The notes under the pieces: generated by a model
The model's input: only the letters and a program-made list of their open reading frames with translations
Told to the model about the DNA's origin: nothing
Database searches by the model: none
Assembly (NCBI GenBank): GCA_035543335.1
Contig: DASZZH010000039.1
Coordinates: forward strand, 1 to 33,727
Length of the DNA stretch: 33,727 bases
Direction of reading: 5' to 3'
From: Burkholderiales bacterium
GTDB taxonomy: Bacteria > Pseudomonadota > Gammaproteobacteria > Burkholderiales > JAHFRG01
Position numbers and translations under genes: made by a program
Part shown: one piece after another, positions 19,694-29,979 of the stretch
How the letters are laid out: each line of letters begins with the position of its first letter
Numbering within the stretch: the first letter of the stretch is position 1

Positions 19694-20522
19694 AACGCGT
19701 GTCTTTACCGTAGCACTGCTCCTGCCGCTGTTTCTTGCCGCGCTGTTTTACCTGCCCACCGCGGGTTGGGTCGCGCTCAATCTGGTGGTGATGACAGCCG
19801 CGGCGTCGGAATGGGCTTGCCTGGCGCGTCTGCACAAGCCGGCGGCGTGGTTTTTCGTCGCAGCGGTGCTGCTGCTGCTGCTGGTTATGGTGCCGCTGCT
19901 TGACTTGCTGGATGAGCGCCCTACCAGCAGCCGCATTAATCTTTCGATGTACGCGCTGGCACTGGCTTTCTGGGTTGCGGCCGCGCCGTTTTGGTTGCGC
20001 TCAAAGTGGCAGGCTGGAAAACTTGGGCTGTCGCTGGTTGGGGCCTTGGTCCTGATCAGCACCTGGCTTGCCCTGGTGCAATTGCGTGAAATAGATAAAT
20101 TGTTAATTTTGTGGATATTCTCTGTGGTATGGGTCGCGGATATCGCTGCTTATTTCTGCGGCAAAAAATTCGGTCAACGCCAACTTGCGCCAAACATCAG
20201 CCCCGGCAAAACCTGGGAAGGAGTGGGAGGCGCGGTTTTGGCCGTAACGGCGTACGCTCTTGCCCTGGTGGCCTCAACCAGCAATCACGGCGTCGGTTTG
20301 CTGGGCAACCCGCTGCCGGCTTATGCTGTGCTGCTGGTGCACTGGGTGCTTACCGCATTAAGCATTGTGGGCGATTTGTTTGAATCGCTGCTTAAGCGTC
20401 AGGCCGGTGTTAAAGACAGCGGCACGATGCTGCCCGGGCACGGTGGTATGCTCGACCGGATAGACGGCCTTACCTCCACTCTGCCGGTCGCGGCTTTTTT
20501 TATTTTTGTGATGCTCAGGTAA
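19686..20522 (+). CDS. cdsA: Phosphatidate cytidylyltransferase CdsA
   Basis: Makes CDP-diacylglycerol from phosphatidate and CTP at the inner membrane, the branch point of phospholipid synthesis. The 278-aa protein is mostly hydrophobic with about seven or eight helices. It ends with the CDP-DAG synthase signature ([20 protein letters not shown]) and also has the preceding [15 protein letters not shown] and SPGKTWEG motifs. The frame is open much farther upstream inside uppS, but the ATG at 19686 ([16 protein letters not shown]) gives the family N-terminus. Its stop overlaps the dxr ATG as TAATG. Confidence 0.95.
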   Translation: MLKTRVFTVALLLPLFLAALFYLPTAGWVALNLVVMTAAASEWACLARLHKPAAWFFVAAVLLLLLVMVPLLDLLDERPTSSRINLSMYALALAFWVAAAPFWLRSKWQAGKLGLSLVGALVLISTWLALVQLREIDKLLILWIFSVVWVADIAAYFCGKKFGQRQLAPNISPGKTWEGVGGAVLAVTAYALALVASTSNHGVGLLGNPLPAYAVLLVHWVLTALSIVGDLFESLLKRQAGVKDSGTMLPGHGGMLDRIDGLTSTLPVAAFFIFVMLR

Positions 20523-21733
20523 TGAAGATTCAGAACCTCACCCTCCTTGGTTCTACCGGCAGCATCGGTGTCAATACGCTGGACGTGATTGCGCGCCACC
20601 CGGGGCGTTTCCGCGTGGTGGCGCTTTCCGCCTGCGCGCGTGTCGAGCGCCTGTTCGAGCAATGCCGGCGCTTCAAGCCCGCCTACGCGGTGCTGAGCGA
20701 CGAAAAAACGGCTGGGCAGCTGCAGCACATGCTCAAGAACGCCGATACGCCAACCCGGGTGCTGCAAGGAGTGGAAGCACTGGAGAAAGTAGCCACCCTG
20801 CCCGAAGTTGACAGCGTGATGGCGGCGATTGTCGGCGCGGCCGGATTGCGCCCCACGCTGGCCGCGGCAAGAGCGGGCAAACGCGTAATGCTCGCCAACA
20901 AGGAAGCTCTGGTGATGTCGGGCCGTTTATTCATGGAAGCGGTCAAGCAAAACCGCGCTACGCTGCTGCCCGTGGATAGCGAGCACAACGCCATTTTTCA
21001 GTGCCTGCCAAGGGATTTCAGCGGCAACCTTGAAGCCGCGGGCATAAAACGGATTCTACTCACCGCTTCAGGCGGGCCGTTTCGCTCCACGCCGTTGCAA
21101 GAGCTGGAACAGGTGACCCCGGATCAGGCCTGCGCCCACCCCAACTGGGTGATGGGGCGCAAGATTTCAGTCGATTCAGCGACCATGATGAACAAGGGGC
21201 TGGAAGTGATCGAGGCGCATTGGCTATTCAATGCCCGCGAGGACCAGATTCAGGTGGTAATACACCCGCAAAGCGTGATTCATTCGATGGTCGAATACAG
21301 CGATGGCTCGGTACTGGCGCAACTCGGCAATCCCGATATGCGCACGCCGATTGCCTATGCGCTGGGTTATCCGGAGCGGATTGAAGGCGGAGTGCGATCG
21401 CTCGACTTGTTTAAAGTCGGGACGCTGACTTTCCAGACGCCGGATTTCGAGCGCTTTCCCTGCTTGCGCCTGGCCTATGCGGCGCTCAAGCGCGGCGATG
21501 CGGCGCCGGCGATACTCAACGCGGCGAACGAAGTGGCGGTCGCTTCCTTCCTGGAACAGCGCATGCCGTACACATTTATCCCGCTGCTGATCGAAGCGGT
21601 GCTGGAAAAGGTGAGCGTGAAGTCCATCGCTTCCCTTGACGATGTGCTCAACGCAGACCATGCGGCGCGCGTGGCGGCGACGGAATGGCTTGCCGCTTCA
21701 CGCATCAAGCCGGTCACCAAAGCCGCCGGTTGA
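20522..21733 (+). CDS. dxr: 1-deoxy-D-xylulose 5-phosphate reductoisomerase
   Basis: Second enzyme of the MEP pathway. It converts DXP to MEP with NADPH and so feeds the isoprenoid precursors used by the neighbouring uppS. The 403-aa protein has [14 protein letters not shown] (NADPH-binding Rossmann loop), [24 protein letters not shown] (metal-binding Asp and Glu), [31 protein letters not shown] and the flexible-loop region after it. The ATG overlaps the cdsA stop by one base, indicating translational coupling. The 39 bases before rseP contain nothing notable. Confidence 0.98.
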   Translation: MKIQNLTLLGSTGSIGVNTLDVIARHPGRFRVVALSACARVERLFEQCRRFKPAYAVLSDEKTAGQLQHMLKNADTPTRVLQGVEALEKVATLPEVDSVMAAIVGAAGLRPTLAAARAGKRVMLANKEALVMSGRLFMEAVKQNRATLLPVDSEHNAIFQCLPRDFSGNLEAAGIKRILLTASGGPFRSTPLQELEQVTPDQACAHPNWVMGRKISVDSATMMNKGLEVIEAHWLFNAREDQIQVVIHPQSVIHSMVEYSDGSVLAQLGNPDMRTPIAYALGYPERIEGGVRSLDLFKVGTLTFQTPDFERFPCLRLAYAALKRGDAAPAILNAANEVAVASFLEQRMPYTFIPLLIEAVLEKVSVKSIASLDDVLNADHAARVAATEWLAASRIKPVTKAAG

Positions 21734-21772
21734 ACGCATGCAATTTGCGGACATCAAGAACAGCGGACATTC

Positions 21773-23131
21773 ATGAATTTATTATTAACATTGGCGGCCT
21801 TCGCCCTGGCGCTCGGCGTGCTTATCGTGTTCCACGAACTGGGACATTATTGGGTGGCGCGGTTTTGCGGCGTGAAAGTGCTGCGCTTTTCGGTGGGCTT
21901 TGGCAAGCCGCTATGGCGAAGGCAACTGGGCCAGGACGGCACGGAATGGGTGATTGCTGCTTTTCCTCTGGGCGGTTACGTCAAGATGGTGGATGAGCAG
22001 GAAGGACGGGTCGCGCCTCAGGATTTGCCTCGCGCGTTCAACCGTCAATCTGTGCTCAAGCGCTTCGCCATTGTGCTCGCCGGGCCGCTCGCCAATTTTC
22101 TGCTGGCCATATTGCTGTACTGGGGGTTGTTCATACACGGTGTGCCGGGGCTGAAGCCCATCATCGGCCCGGTGCAACCGGCTACACCGGCGGCATTTGC
22201 CGGATTCAAGCCCGAAGAAATTATCGTCAAAATCGACGGTGAAGTCGTCGCCACCTGGCAGGACGTGCGCTGGATCCTGCTGCAGCGGGCCCTGCAAAAA
22301 GCGGTGGTCGAAGTGGAAGCGCGTAATGCGCGCGGCGAAATCGCCTTCCGCAAGCTTGATTTGAGCGGGTTTGCCAGCATCGAACTGGAAGGCGAATTCA
22401 TGAATGTGATCGGATTGTCGCGCTATCAGCCGCCTGTAAAGCCCGTCATCGGCCAGCTGGTTCCGGGTGCGGTGGCGGAGCGTGGCGGTCTGCAGATTGA
22501 CGATGAAATCGTGGCAATCAACGGCGCGCCCGTCAACCAATGGGAAGAAGTGGTGCAGCAGGTACGCAGCCACCCGGCTCAGCCGCTTGCCTTTGAGATC
22601 AGGCGCGCCGGACGTAATCTGTACTTGACGCTGACGCCGGAGGCGGCGCAGAACGAAAAAATCGGCAAGATCGGCGCCGCGCCCAAAATCGATCGTGCCG
22701 AAATTGAAAAACTTTTCACCGAAGTGCGCTACCCGGTAGCGCAGGCGCTGGCTAAATCCCTGGAAAAAACCTGGGAGACCTCGGCGTTCAGTCTGAAAAT
22801 GTTGGGCAAGATGCTGGTGGGCGAGATTTCCTGGAGAAATGTCAGCGGCCCCATCACCATTGCCGATTACGCCGGGCAGTCGGCGCGAATCGGCTGGGTT
22901 GCCTACCTCGGCTTCCTCGCGCTCATCAGCATCAGCCTGGGCGTGCTCAATCTGCTGCCGGTTCCGCTGCTCGACGGCGGGCATCTTATGTATTATCTCG
23001 CGGAGATCATCAAGGGCAAACCGGTTTCGGAAAGGGCCCTGCATATCGGACAGCATGTCGGGATTACCCTGTTGTTCATCCTGATGGCGTTCGCCCTGTA
23101 CAATGATATCAATCGCCTGATTGCCGGTTAG
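21773..23131 (+). CDS. rseP: RIP metalloprotease RseP (site-2 protease)
   Basis: An inner-membrane zinc protease that cleaves the anti-sigma factor RseA and remnant signal peptides in the envelope stress response. In the 452-aa protein the HELGH zinc motif (21-25) lies in the first transmembrane helix. The third ligand, Asp401, is in NLLPVPLLDGGH. Two periplasmic PDZ domains lie between them (about 120-200 and 215-300; GFKPEEIIVKIDGEV and GLQIDDEIVAINGAPV). Topology is four transmembrane helices. It is placed directly before bamA, as in most proteobacteria, linking stress sensing to outer-membrane assembly. Confidence 0.97.
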   Translation: MNLLLTLAAFALALGVLIVFHELGHYWVARFCGVKVLRFSVGFGKPLWRRQLGQDGTEWVIAAFPLGGYVKMVDEQEGRVAPQDLPRAFNRQSVLKRFAIVLAGPLANFLLAILLYWGLFIHGVPGLKPIIGPVQPATPAAFAGFKPEEIIVKIDGEVVATWQDVRWILLQRALQKAVVEVEARNARGEIAFRKLDLSGFASIELEGEFMNVIGLSRYQPPVKPVIGQLVPGAVAERGGLQIDDEIVAINGAPVNQWEEVVQQVRSHPAQPLAFEIRRAGRNLYLTLTPEAAQNEKIGKIGAAPKIDRAEIEKLFTEVRYPVAQALAKSLEKTWETSAFSLKMLGKMLVGEISWRNVSGPITIADYAGQSARIGWVAYLGFLALISISLGVLNLLPVPLLDGGHLMYYLAEIIKGKPVSERALHIGQHVGITLLFILMAFALYNDINRLIAG

Positions 23132-23136
23132 AACTA

Positions 23137-25404
23137 ATGAGAAAAATTATCCCGGTGGTGCTGTTGTTTTGCCTTTTCACCGCAGCAGCCCAGGCCATTG
23201 AGCCTTTTGTGATTAAAGACATCAGGGTAGAGGGCATCCAGCGCACCGAAGCCGGCACCATCTTCAGCTATCTCCCGGTCAAGGTGGGCGATACCATGAA
23301 CGATGAAAAAGCCGCGGCAACCATCAAATCGCTGTTCGCCACCGGCTTCTTCAAGGACGTGCGGTGTGAAGCCGAAAACGGCGTGCTGATCGTGATAGTG
23401 CAAGAGCGCCCGGCGATCTCCCAGATCGACATCGTTGGCGCCAAGGACATCAGCGCCGACGATCTGAAAAAAGGCCTGAAGCAGGTGGGGCTGGCCGAGT
23501 CGCGTATTTTCGACAAAGCGCTCTTGGAGCGCGCCGAGCAGGAATTGAAGCGGCAATACATAGGCCGAGGCCGTTATGCCGCAACCGTGAGCACCACCGT
23601 GACACCGCTCGAGCGCAACCGCGTCGCCATTACCTTCAACATCACGGAAGGGGACGTGGCCAAGATTCGGCAAATTAACATCATCGGCAACCGTGCCTTC
23701 CCGGAAAAGGAATTGCTGGATTTATTCACTCTCACCACGCCCGGCTGGTTTACCTTTTTCACCAAAAATGACCAGTATTCCAAGCAAAAGCTTTCCGCTG
23801 ATCTGGAAACGTTGCGCTCATTTTATCTCGACCGGGGGTATCTGGAATTCAACATTGACTCCACCCAGGTGTCCATCACGCCGAGTAAAGCCGATATTTA
23901 CATCACCATCAGCGTCACCGAGGGCGCGAAATACACCGTATCGGAGGTAAGGCTCGCGGGGGAATTGCTGTTGCCCGAGGACGAATTCCGCAAGCTGATT
24001 AGAATTCGGCCGGGCGAGGTTTTTTCACGGGAGAAGCTCACTGAATCCACCAAGCTCATCAGTGACCGCCTGGGCAATGACGGTTACGCGTTTGCCAACG
24101 TTAACGCCGCACCGGAACTCAACAAGCAAAAACGCCAGGTCGCGTTTACTTTTTTCATTGACCCGGGACGGCGGGTTTACGTGCGGCGCATCAATATCAG
24201 CGGCAATACCCGCACTCGCGATGAAGTCATACGCCGCGAACTGCGCCAGTTGGAAAGCGGCTGGTACAACGCTGATCTCATCAACCGCTCCAAGCAGCGC
24301 ATCGACAAGCTGGGTTATTTTTCCGATGTCAACGTGGAAACCCCGGCTGTACCCGGAACCACCGATCAGGTGGATGTTAATTACAGCGTCACCGAAAAGC
24401 CTACCGGCAATATTTTGCTCGGTATAGGCTTTTCCGACGCGGAAGGGATTATCTTCAACGCGGCAGTGACGCAATCCAATATTTTTGGCTCGGGCAACTA
24501 TCTCTCGGCGCAAATCAATACCGGGAAGGTGAACCGGGTGATTTCGGTGTCTTTCACCAATCCTTATTACACCGTTGACGGGGTAAGTCTCGGTTTTGAC
24601 GTTTACAAGCGCAATCTAGACACCACCTCGCTTTCCGTTTCTCCTTTTAAGACTTCTACGGTGGGCGGAACGGCTCGCTTCGGTCTGCCCATTTCCGAGG
24701 TCGACACCATCAGTTATGGCCTGGGTTACGAAGACACCGGAATCGAGGTGTTTTCAACCAGCCCGCAACGCTATAAAGATTTCGTCAACCAGTTCGGCAG
24801 CGACAACAAAACGATACTGGGGGTCATTGGCTTCACCCGTGACCGGCGTGACAGCGTGATTTACACCACGAGCGGGACGCTGTTTAAGTTCAATGCCGAA
24901 GTGGGCCTGCCCGGCGCCGACCTGAAATACTACAAACTTTCCGCCCAGGAGCAGTACTATTATCCTTTGAGCAAGTTCTTCACGCTGCAACTGGGCGGGG
25001 AAATCGGCATCGGCGCAGGGTACAATGGCCAGCCGCTGCCGTTCTTCAAGAATTTTTTCGCCGGCGGCAACAATTCGGTGCGCGGGTTTGAAACCAACTC
25101 CATCGGACCCAAAGACACCAATGGTGATGCGTTGGGAGATACGCACAGAATCGTGGGAAGTGCGGAGGTCTTGTTCCCGGTGCCGGGCTTTACGGACGTA
25201 AAGGCGTTGAGGCTGGGGACCTTTGTGGACGCGGGCACGGTGGCCAGCAGTTTTGATTTCGGCAGCCTGCGTTATTCCGTCGGCATCGACGTCGCCTGGA
25301 CCTCGCCGTTCGGGCCAATCAGGTTCAGCATCGCGCAGCCGATTCGGAAACTCAGTGATGATAAAATACAGCGTTTCCAGTTTACTTTCGGAACGACGTT
25401 CTAA
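23137..25404 (+). CDS. bamA: Outer membrane protein assembly factor BamA
   Basis: The core of the BAM complex, which folds beta-barrels into the outer membrane. The 755-aa precursor starts with a signal peptide (MRKIIPVVLLFCLFTAAAQA, cleavage before IEPFV). Five POTRA domains (about 22-415) follow, the first opening with IKDIRVEGIQRTEAGTIF. A C-terminal 16-strand Omp85 barrel contains the conserved RGF of loop 6 at 649-651 (NSVRGFETNSIGPKD). The protein ends in an aromatic residue (FTFGTTF), the usual outer-membrane targeting signature. It starts five bases after the rseP stop. Confidence 0.98.
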   Translation: MRKIIPVVLLFCLFTAAAQAIEPFVIKDIRVEGIQRTEAGTIFSYLPVKVGDTMNDEKAAATIKSLFATGFFKDVRCEAENGVLIVIVQERPAISQIDIVGAKDISADDLKKGLKQVGLAESRIFDKALLERAEQELKRQYIGRGRYAATVSTTVTPLERNRVAITFNITEGDVAKIRQINIIGNRAFPEKELLDLFTLTTPGWFTFFTKNDQYSKQKLSADLETLRSFYLDRGYLEFNIDSTQVSITPSKADIYITISVTEGAKYTVSEVRLAGELLLPEDEFRKLIRIRPGEVFSREKLTESTKLISDRLGNDGYAFANVNAAPELNKQKRQVAFTFFIDPGRRVYVRRINISGNTRTRDEVIRRELRQLESGWYNADLINRSKQRIDKLGYFSDVNVETPAVPGTTDQVDVNYSVTEKPTGNILLGIGFSDAEGIIFNAAVTQSNIFGSGNYLSAQINTGKVNRVISVSFTNPYYTVDGVSLGFDVYKRNLDTTSLSVSPFKTSTVGGTARFGLPISEVDTISYGLGYEDTGIEVFSTSPQRYKDFVNQFGSDNKTILGVIGFTRDRRDSVIYTTSGTLFKFNAEVGLPGADLKYYKLSAQEQYYYPLSKFFTLQLGGEIGIGAGYNGQPLPFFKNFFAGGNNSVRGFETNSIGPKDTNGDALGDTHRIVGSAEVLFPVPGFTDVKALRLGTFVDAGTVASSFDFGSLRYSVGIDVAWTSPFGPIRFSIAQPIRKLSDDKIQRFQFTFGTTF

Positions 25405-25426
25405 GCTTGCTAGAAGGAGACTCAAG

Positions 25427-25939
25427 TTGAAGACCCCTTACCTTGCACTGGCAGCCGCTCTGCTGGCGACAGCCGCGATCAACGCGACTGCCGCCGAACA
25501 ACTTAAAGTCGGCTTCGTCAACCTGGAGCGCGTCTTGCGCGAGGCCCCTCCCGCGGTCAAATCGCTGAAGAAGCTGGAAAAAGAATTCGCCGTCAGGGAA
25601 CAGGAATTGCAGAAGATGGCGATGCAAATCAAGGATCTCCAGGCTTCGCTGGAAAAAGAGGGCGTGACTATGAACGAGTCCGAACGCCGCAACAAGGAAC
25701 AGGATCTGGCCCGGCTCAACCGCGATTTCCAGCGCATGCAGCGGGAATTTCGCGAGGACCTCAATTTGCGCAAAAATGAGGAACTGGCTGCGGTGCTGGA
25801 ACGGGCCAACAAGGTGGTGCAAAGCATCGCTGAGGCCGAAAAGTTTGACCTGATTCTGCAGGAGGCGGTGTATCGCAGCCCGCGCATTGATATCACCGAC
25901 AAGGTCATCAAAGGGCTGTCGGACGCGCCCTCCAAATAA
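25427..25939 (+). CDS. skp: Periplasmic chaperone Skp/OmpH
   Basis: A trimeric periplasmic chaperone that carries unfolded outer-membrane proteins to BamA. The 170-aa precursor has a signal peptide (KTPYLALAAALLATAAINATAA), then the conserved KVGFVNLERVLREAP strand. A long charged coiled coil forms the tentacle (about 45-125), and the protein closes with FDLILQEAVYRSPRIDITDKVIK cut only by family variation. The start is TTG at 25427, supported by a strong AGAAGGAGA six bases upstream. The frame is open farther 5' inside bamA, but that would bury the signal peptide. Confidence 0.93.
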   Translation: MKTPYLALAAALLATAAINATAAEQLKVGFVNLERVLREAPPAVKSLKKLEKEFAVREQELQKMAMQIKDLQASLEKEGVTMNESERRNKEQDLARLNRDFQRMQREFREDLNLRKNEELAAVLERANKVVQSIAEAEKFDLILQEAVYRSPRIDITDKVIKGLSDAPSK

Positions 25940-25955
25940 GCAGCAAAACCGATTG

Positions 25956-27008
25956 ATGCCTTCCGGCAAAGACAGGGGTTTAAGCCTCGGCAGCATCGTC
26001 GAACACCTCGGCGGCGCGCTCATTGGCGACAAGAACATTATCATCAACCAGGTGGCGCCGCTCGACTCGGCCGGACCTGGCCATCTTTCGTTTTTGTCGC
26101 AAAGCAAATACATCGCTCAACTGAAAAAAACCCGCGCGGGCGCAGTGATTATCGGGCGCGATGCCCGCAATCTCACCAAGCTTCCACGCATCGTTTGTGA
26201 CGATCCCTACGCTTATTTCGCCAAGGTCTCCGCGCTGCTCAACCCCGCCAAAACGCCCGTCGCCGGAATCCATCCCAGCGCAGTCATTGCCAAAAGCGCC
26301 CAAGTTCCGGCTTCGGTGACCATAGGCGCCCACGCCTGCATCGGGGAAAATGTCGTACTGGGTGAGCGGGTGGTGGTGGGCGAAGCTTGCGTGGTGGGCG
26401 AAGGCGTAACCCTGGGCGGGGAAAGTTTTCTCCATCCGCGGGTGGTGATTTATCACGACTGCGTAATCGGCGAGAAGGTCGTTTTGCATTCCGGCACGGT
26501 GATCGGCGCCGACGGTTTTGGCATGGCCATGGAGGAAGGGCGCTGGTTGAAAATCCCGCAAATCGGCCGGGTAGTCATCGGCGACGACGTGGAAATCGGC
26601 GCCAATACCACTATCGATCGCGGCGCCATGGGCGACACGGTGATTGAAGAAGGCGTGCGCCTTGATAATCTGATCCAGATTGGGCATAACGTGAGAATCG
26701 GCGCGCACACCGCGATTGCTGCCTGCGTCGGCATTGCCGGCAGCACAAAAATCGGCCGCTACTGTAAAATTGGGGGCGCGGCGATGATAGGCGGACATTT
26801 GCAGATTGCCGACCACGTGACGATTTCCGGAGCCACGGCAATCGCCAAGCCCATCACCAAACCGGGCATTTACACCTCGCTTTATCCGTTCGAGGCGCAT
26901 GCCGAGTGGCGGAAGAACGCCGCGCATCTGCGCCATTTGCATGAACTCGCCGGAAAAGTGCGCGAGCTCGAGAAAAAACTCAAGAAACAGAAGGGGAAAA
27001 CCAAGTGA
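25956..27008 (+). CDS. lpxD: UDP-3-O-(3-hydroxyacyl)glucosamine N-acyltransferase LpxD
   Basis: Third step of lipid A synthesis: transfers a 3-hydroxyacyl chain from ACP to the 2-amino group of UDP-acyl-glucosamine. The 350-aa protein has an N-terminal uridine-binding domain ([31 protein letters not shown]). A left-handed parallel beta-helix of hexapeptide repeats follows (about 105-320). Catalytic His244 is in [11 protein letters not shown]. The C-terminus is a basic helix ending [11 protein letters not shown]. The ATG at 25956 is chosen over an open 5' extension inside skp. Its stop overlaps the fabZ GTG. Confidence 0.97.
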   Translation: MPSGKDRGLSLGSIVEHLGGALIGDKNIIINQVAPLDSAGPGHLSFLSQSKYIAQLKKTRAGAVIIGRDARNLTKLPRIVCDDPYAYFAKVSALLNPAKTPVAGIHPSAVIAKSAQVPASVTIGAHACIGENVVLGERVVVGEACVVGEGVTLGGESFLHPRVVIYHDCVIGEKVVLHSGTVIGADGFGMAMEEGRWLKIPQIGRVVIGDDVEIGANTTIDRGAMGDTVIEEGVRLDNLIQIGHNVRIGAHTAIAACVGIAGSTKIGRYCKIGGAAMIGGHLQIADHVTISGATAIAKPITKPGIYTSLYPFEAHAEWRKNAAHLRHLHELAGKVRELEKKLKKQKGKTK

Positions 27009-27448
27009 GCAGCATGGATATCGACGAAATCATGCAATACCTGCCGCACCGCTACCCGTTCCTGCTGGTGGACCGGGTACTTTCCCTGGAGCCCGGAAAA
27101 AGCATCGTCGCCCTGAAAAATGTCACCATCAACGAGCCGTTTTTCGCCGGCCATTTCCCGCACCAGCCGATCATGCCGGGCGTGCTGATACTCGAGGCGC
27201 TGGCGCAGACCTCGGCCATCCTGTCTTTCAAAAGCGAGGGATTCAAGGTTGACCGCAAGTCGGTGTATTACTTCGTCGGCATTGATAGCGCCCGCTTCAA
27301 GAAACCGGTGTCGGTGGGCGATCAGCTGCTGCTGCACGCCACGCTGCTGCGTCACATCAAGGGGTTCTGGAAGTTTACCGCCCATGCCAAGGTCGGTGAC
27401 GAGATCGTCGCCGAAGCCAAGCTGATATGCGCAGTGCGCTCGATGTAA
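27005..27448 (+). CDS. fabZ: 3-hydroxyacyl-[acyl-carrier-protein] dehydratase FabZ
   Basis: A hot-dog fold dehydratase of fatty acid elongation that competes with LpxA and LpxD for 3-hydroxyacyl-ACP, which explains its position among lpx genes. The 147-aa protein carries [15 protein letters not shown] and the catalytic motif [19 protein letters not shown] with His50 and Glu64. The GTG at 27005 overlaps the lpxD stop (GTGA) and has AAGGGG about eight bases upstream. ATG at 27014 ([10 protein letters not shown]) is an alternative. Its stop overlaps the lpxA ATG. Confidence 0.97.
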   Translation: MSSMDIDEIMQYLPHRYPFLLVDRVLSLEPGKSIVALKNVTINEPFFAGHFPHQPIMPGVLILEALAQTSAILSFKSEGFKVDRKSVYYFVGIDSARFKKPVSVGDQLLLHATLLRHIKGFWKFTAHAKVGDEIVAEAKLICAVRSM

Positions 27449-28227
27449 TGGAACCTGTGATCCACCCGACTGCCATTATTCACCCTGGCGCTAAGCTGGC
27501 TCCGGATGTCGAGGTCGGGGCCTACACCCTTATTGGTGACGAGGTCGAAATCGGCCCAGGTAACTGGATTGGCCCGCATGCGGTGATTCAAGGGCCGACC
27601 CGAATCGGTGCCAATAACCGCATTTTCCAGTTCGTCTCTCTGGGCGAGATGCCACAGGACAAGAAATACGGTGGAGAAAACACTCGGCTGGAAATCGGCA
27701 ATGGCAACACCATCCGCGAGTTCTGCACCTTCAACCGTGGCACGGTGCAGGACGTGGGTGTGACGCGCCTGGGAGACGACAACTGGATCATGGCCTACGT
27801 GCACCTTGCCCACGACTGCCAGATCGGCAGTCACACCATTTTCGCCAACAACGTGCATCTTGCTGGCCATATCCACGTCGGCGACTATGCGGTGCTGGGC
27901 GGATTTATCGGCATTCACCAGTTTTGCCACATCGGCGCGCACAGCATGCTCGGCGCGGGCAGCATCGTAAGGCAGGATGTTCCGCCCTTTGTGACGGCAG
28001 CGGGCAATACGGCAAAACCTCGCGGCATTAATTCAGAAGGGCTGAAGCGCCGCGGTTTCACCGACGAGGTCATTACTCGCATCAAACGCGCCTACAAGAT
28101 GCTTTACAAATCGGGCTTGAGCCTGGAAGACGCGACGCAATCGATTGCCGCGGAAATGGCGGAATGCCCCGAGCTGCGTCCCTTGGTTGAGTTTCTTGAG
28201 AAAAGCCAGCGCGGGGTCATCCGCTAG
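27448..28227 (+). CDS. lpxA: UDP-N-acetylglucosamine acyltransferase LpxA
   Basis: First committed acyl transfer of lipid A synthesis. The 259-aa protein is a left-handed beta-helix of hexapeptide repeats (IHPTAIIHPGAKLAPDVEVG, then IGPGNWIGPHAVI). It has the catalytic His122 in HLAHDCQIG, GHIHVGDYAVLGGFIGIHQF, and a C-terminal helical domain (NSEGLKRRGFTDEVITRIKRA). The ATG at 27448 overlaps the fabZ stop as TAATG. An in-frame ATG at 27427 would add seven residues and lies inside fabZ. lpxB follows after four bases. Confidence 0.97.
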   Translation: MEPVIHPTAIIHPGAKLAPDVEVGAYTLIGDEVEIGPGNWIGPHAVIQGPTRIGANNRIFQFVSLGEMPQDKKYGGENTRLEIGNGNTIREFCTFNRGTVQDVGVTRLGDDNWIMAYVHLAHDCQIGSHTIFANNVHLAGHIHVGDYAVLGGFIGIHQFCHIGAHSMLGAGSIVRQDVPPFVTAAGNTAKPRGINSEGLKRRGFTDEVITRIKRAYKMLYKSGLSLEDATQSIAAEMAECPELRPLVEFLEKSQRGVIR

Positions 28228-28231
28228 CGTT

Positions 28232-29431
28232 ATGCAACCAGCGCCCGTTTTACCGACTCTCGCCGTTGTCGCCACCGAAGCTTCGGGCGACCAGCTTGGC
28301 GCCCATCTGATCGGGGTGTTGAAATCTTTTCTGCCGCAGGCGCAATTCATAGGCATCGGCGGGCCGAAAATGCAGGCCGCCGGTCTGCAATCGTTGTTCC
28401 CGCTGGAAAAGCTCGCCGTGCACGGCTACGTCGAGGTGCTACGGCGGCTGCCGGAAATTCTCTGGATACGCAGCAAGCTGCGCAGCCATCTGCTGAAAAT
28501 CCGTCCGCATTTGTTCATCGGCATCGATTCGCCGGATTTCAATCTAGGGCTGGAGCAGGCGCTTAAACAACACGGCATTCCCACCATTCATTATGTCAGC
28601 CCCTCAATTTGGGCCTGGCGCGGCGAACGCATCCGCAAGATCAGGCGGGCGGTGTCGCACCTACTGGCTCTGTTCCCTTTCGAGCCGCCGCTTTATGAAA
28701 AGGCGGGCGTGCCCGTCACCTACGTCGGGCACCCCCTGGCTACATTGCTTCCGCTGACCCCCAACCGCGCAGCGGCAAGAGAGCAGATGCGCCTCTCCCC
28801 AAGCATCAAGGTCGTTGCGCTGCTGCCGGGCAGCCGGCAGAACGAGCTTAAGTACATGGCCGATACCTTCATCGCTACCGCGCGACTGATCACGCAAGCG
28901 CTTCCCCATTCGCATTTTTTAGTGCCGCTGCTGAGCCGGGAGACGCGTGAGCAATTTGAAAACACCTTGTACCGCAATAATGCGCAAGATTTGCCGCTCA
29001 CCATTTTGTTTGGCCATGCGCACAATGCGCTTATGGTCGCTGATGCCGCGCTGGTGGCCTCCGGCACGGCCACGCTGGAAGCGCTGCTGCTCAAGTGCCC
29101 GATGGTGATTACCTACAAGGCCAATGATCTGAGCTTTCGCCACGTCAAGGGCAAGTATTACCTGCCTTATGCGGGGCTTCCCAACATCCTGGCCGGTGAA
29201 TTCGTGGTGCCGGAAATCCTGCAGGGCGATGCGACTCCCGAAAACCTGTCTCAGGCCTTGCTTAATCTGCTCTCCGACCAGACGGTGACCGACCGCTTGC
29301 GCAATAAATTTCACGCCATTCATGCCGAGTTGAAGCAAAATACCGCGGAACGCATTGCGGCGGCGGTCCTGCCGTATCTTGAGAGCCAGGGAGTAAAAGT
29401 TGAGCCAGCAGCTGATTTGCGGAGTGGATGA
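28232..29431 (+). CDS. lpxB: Lipid-A-disaccharide synthase LpxB
   Basis: A GT19 glycosyltransferase that joins lipid X and UDP-diacylglucosamine into the lipid A disaccharide at the inner membrane. The 399-aa protein shows [16 protein letters not shown] at the N-terminus, [52 protein letters not shown] and [18 protein letters not shown]. The ATG at 28232 is chosen over the open extension into lpxA. The last 32 bases overlap the rnhB start region, in another frame. Confidence 0.97.
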   Translation: MQPAPVLPTLAVVATEASGDQLGAHLIGVLKSFLPQAQFIGIGGPKMQAAGLQSLFPLEKLAVHGYVEVLRRLPEILWIRSKLRSHLLKIRPHLFIGIDSPDFNLGLEQALKQHGIPTIHYVSPSIWAWRGERIRKIRRAVSHLLALFPFEPPLYEKAGVPVTYVGHPLATLLPLTPNRAAAREQMRLSPSIKVVALLPGSRQNELKYMADTFIATARLITQALPHSHFLVPLLSRETREQFENTLYRNNAQDLPLTILFGHAHNALMVADAALVASGTATLEALLLKCPMVITYKANDLSFRHVKGKYYLPYAGLPNILAGEFVVPEILQGDATPENLSQALLNLLSDQTVTDRLRNKFHAIHAELKQNTAERIAAAVLPYLESQGVKVEPAADLRSG

Positions 29432-29978
29432 AGCGGGGCGCGGGCCCTTGGCCGGCCCCGTATTCGCGGCTTGCGTAATGCTGGATCCGCGAAAACCGAT
29501 AACCGGGCTCGCCGATTCCAAGCGACTCACTGCAATCAAACGCCAAGCGCTGGCGGAGCAAATCAAATCTCAGGCGCGCGCCTGGGCCGTCGCTTACGCC
29601 ACCGTGGAAGAAATCGACCGCCTGAACATCCTGCAGGCGAGCCTGCTGGCGATGAAACGCGCGGTGGAAATGCTTGCCATCGAGCCTGCCAAAGTTCTGG
29701 TGGATGGCCTGTACTGCCCGCAAGTGAAATTCCCGGCCCGTGCTATAGTCAAGGGCGACGCTAAAGTTCCGGAAATCATGGCGGCATCCATCCTGGCCAA
29801 GACCGCACGGGATGCGGAAATGCGGCTGCTACACCAGCGCTTTCCGCAATACGGTTTCGACAAGCACAAAGGTTATCCAACCACGCAGCACTTGCAAGCG
29901 CTCAAGCAGCACGGCGTGACGGTTATCCATCGCCGCAGCTACGCGCCGGTCAAAGCCTTGTTTCGTAATGGATTATGA
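29400..29978 (+). CDS. rnhB: Ribonuclease HII
   Basis: Removes ribonucleotides misincorporated in DNA and degrades RNA-DNA hybrids. The 192-aa protein has the type 2 RNase H motifs [16 protein letters not shown] (catalytic Asp and Glu), [18 protein letters not shown] (third acidic residue), [21 protein letters not shown] and [13 protein letters not shown]. The TTG at 29400 has GGGAG about six bases upstream and lies 32 bases inside the end of lpxB. A later GTG (29424) would leave too short an N-terminus. It is the last recognised core gene of the plus-strand array before the accessory genes. Confidence 0.95.
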   Translation: MSQQLICGVDEAGRGPLAGPVFAACVMLDPRKPITGLADSKRLTAIKRQALAEQIKSQARAWAVAYATVEEIDRLNILQASLLAMKRAVEMLAIEPAKVLVDGLYCPQVKFPARAIVKGDAKVPEIMAASILAKTARDAEMRLLHQRFPQYGFDKHKGYPTTQHLQALKQHGVTVIHRRSYAPVKALFRNGL

Positions 29979-29979
29979 T

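Noticed and set aside
21911..23056. Open frame of 381 codons antisense to rseP
   Set aside because: The opposite strand encodes intact RseP with all catalytic residues; the antisense translation is Arg/Gln/His-rich with no recognisable domain.
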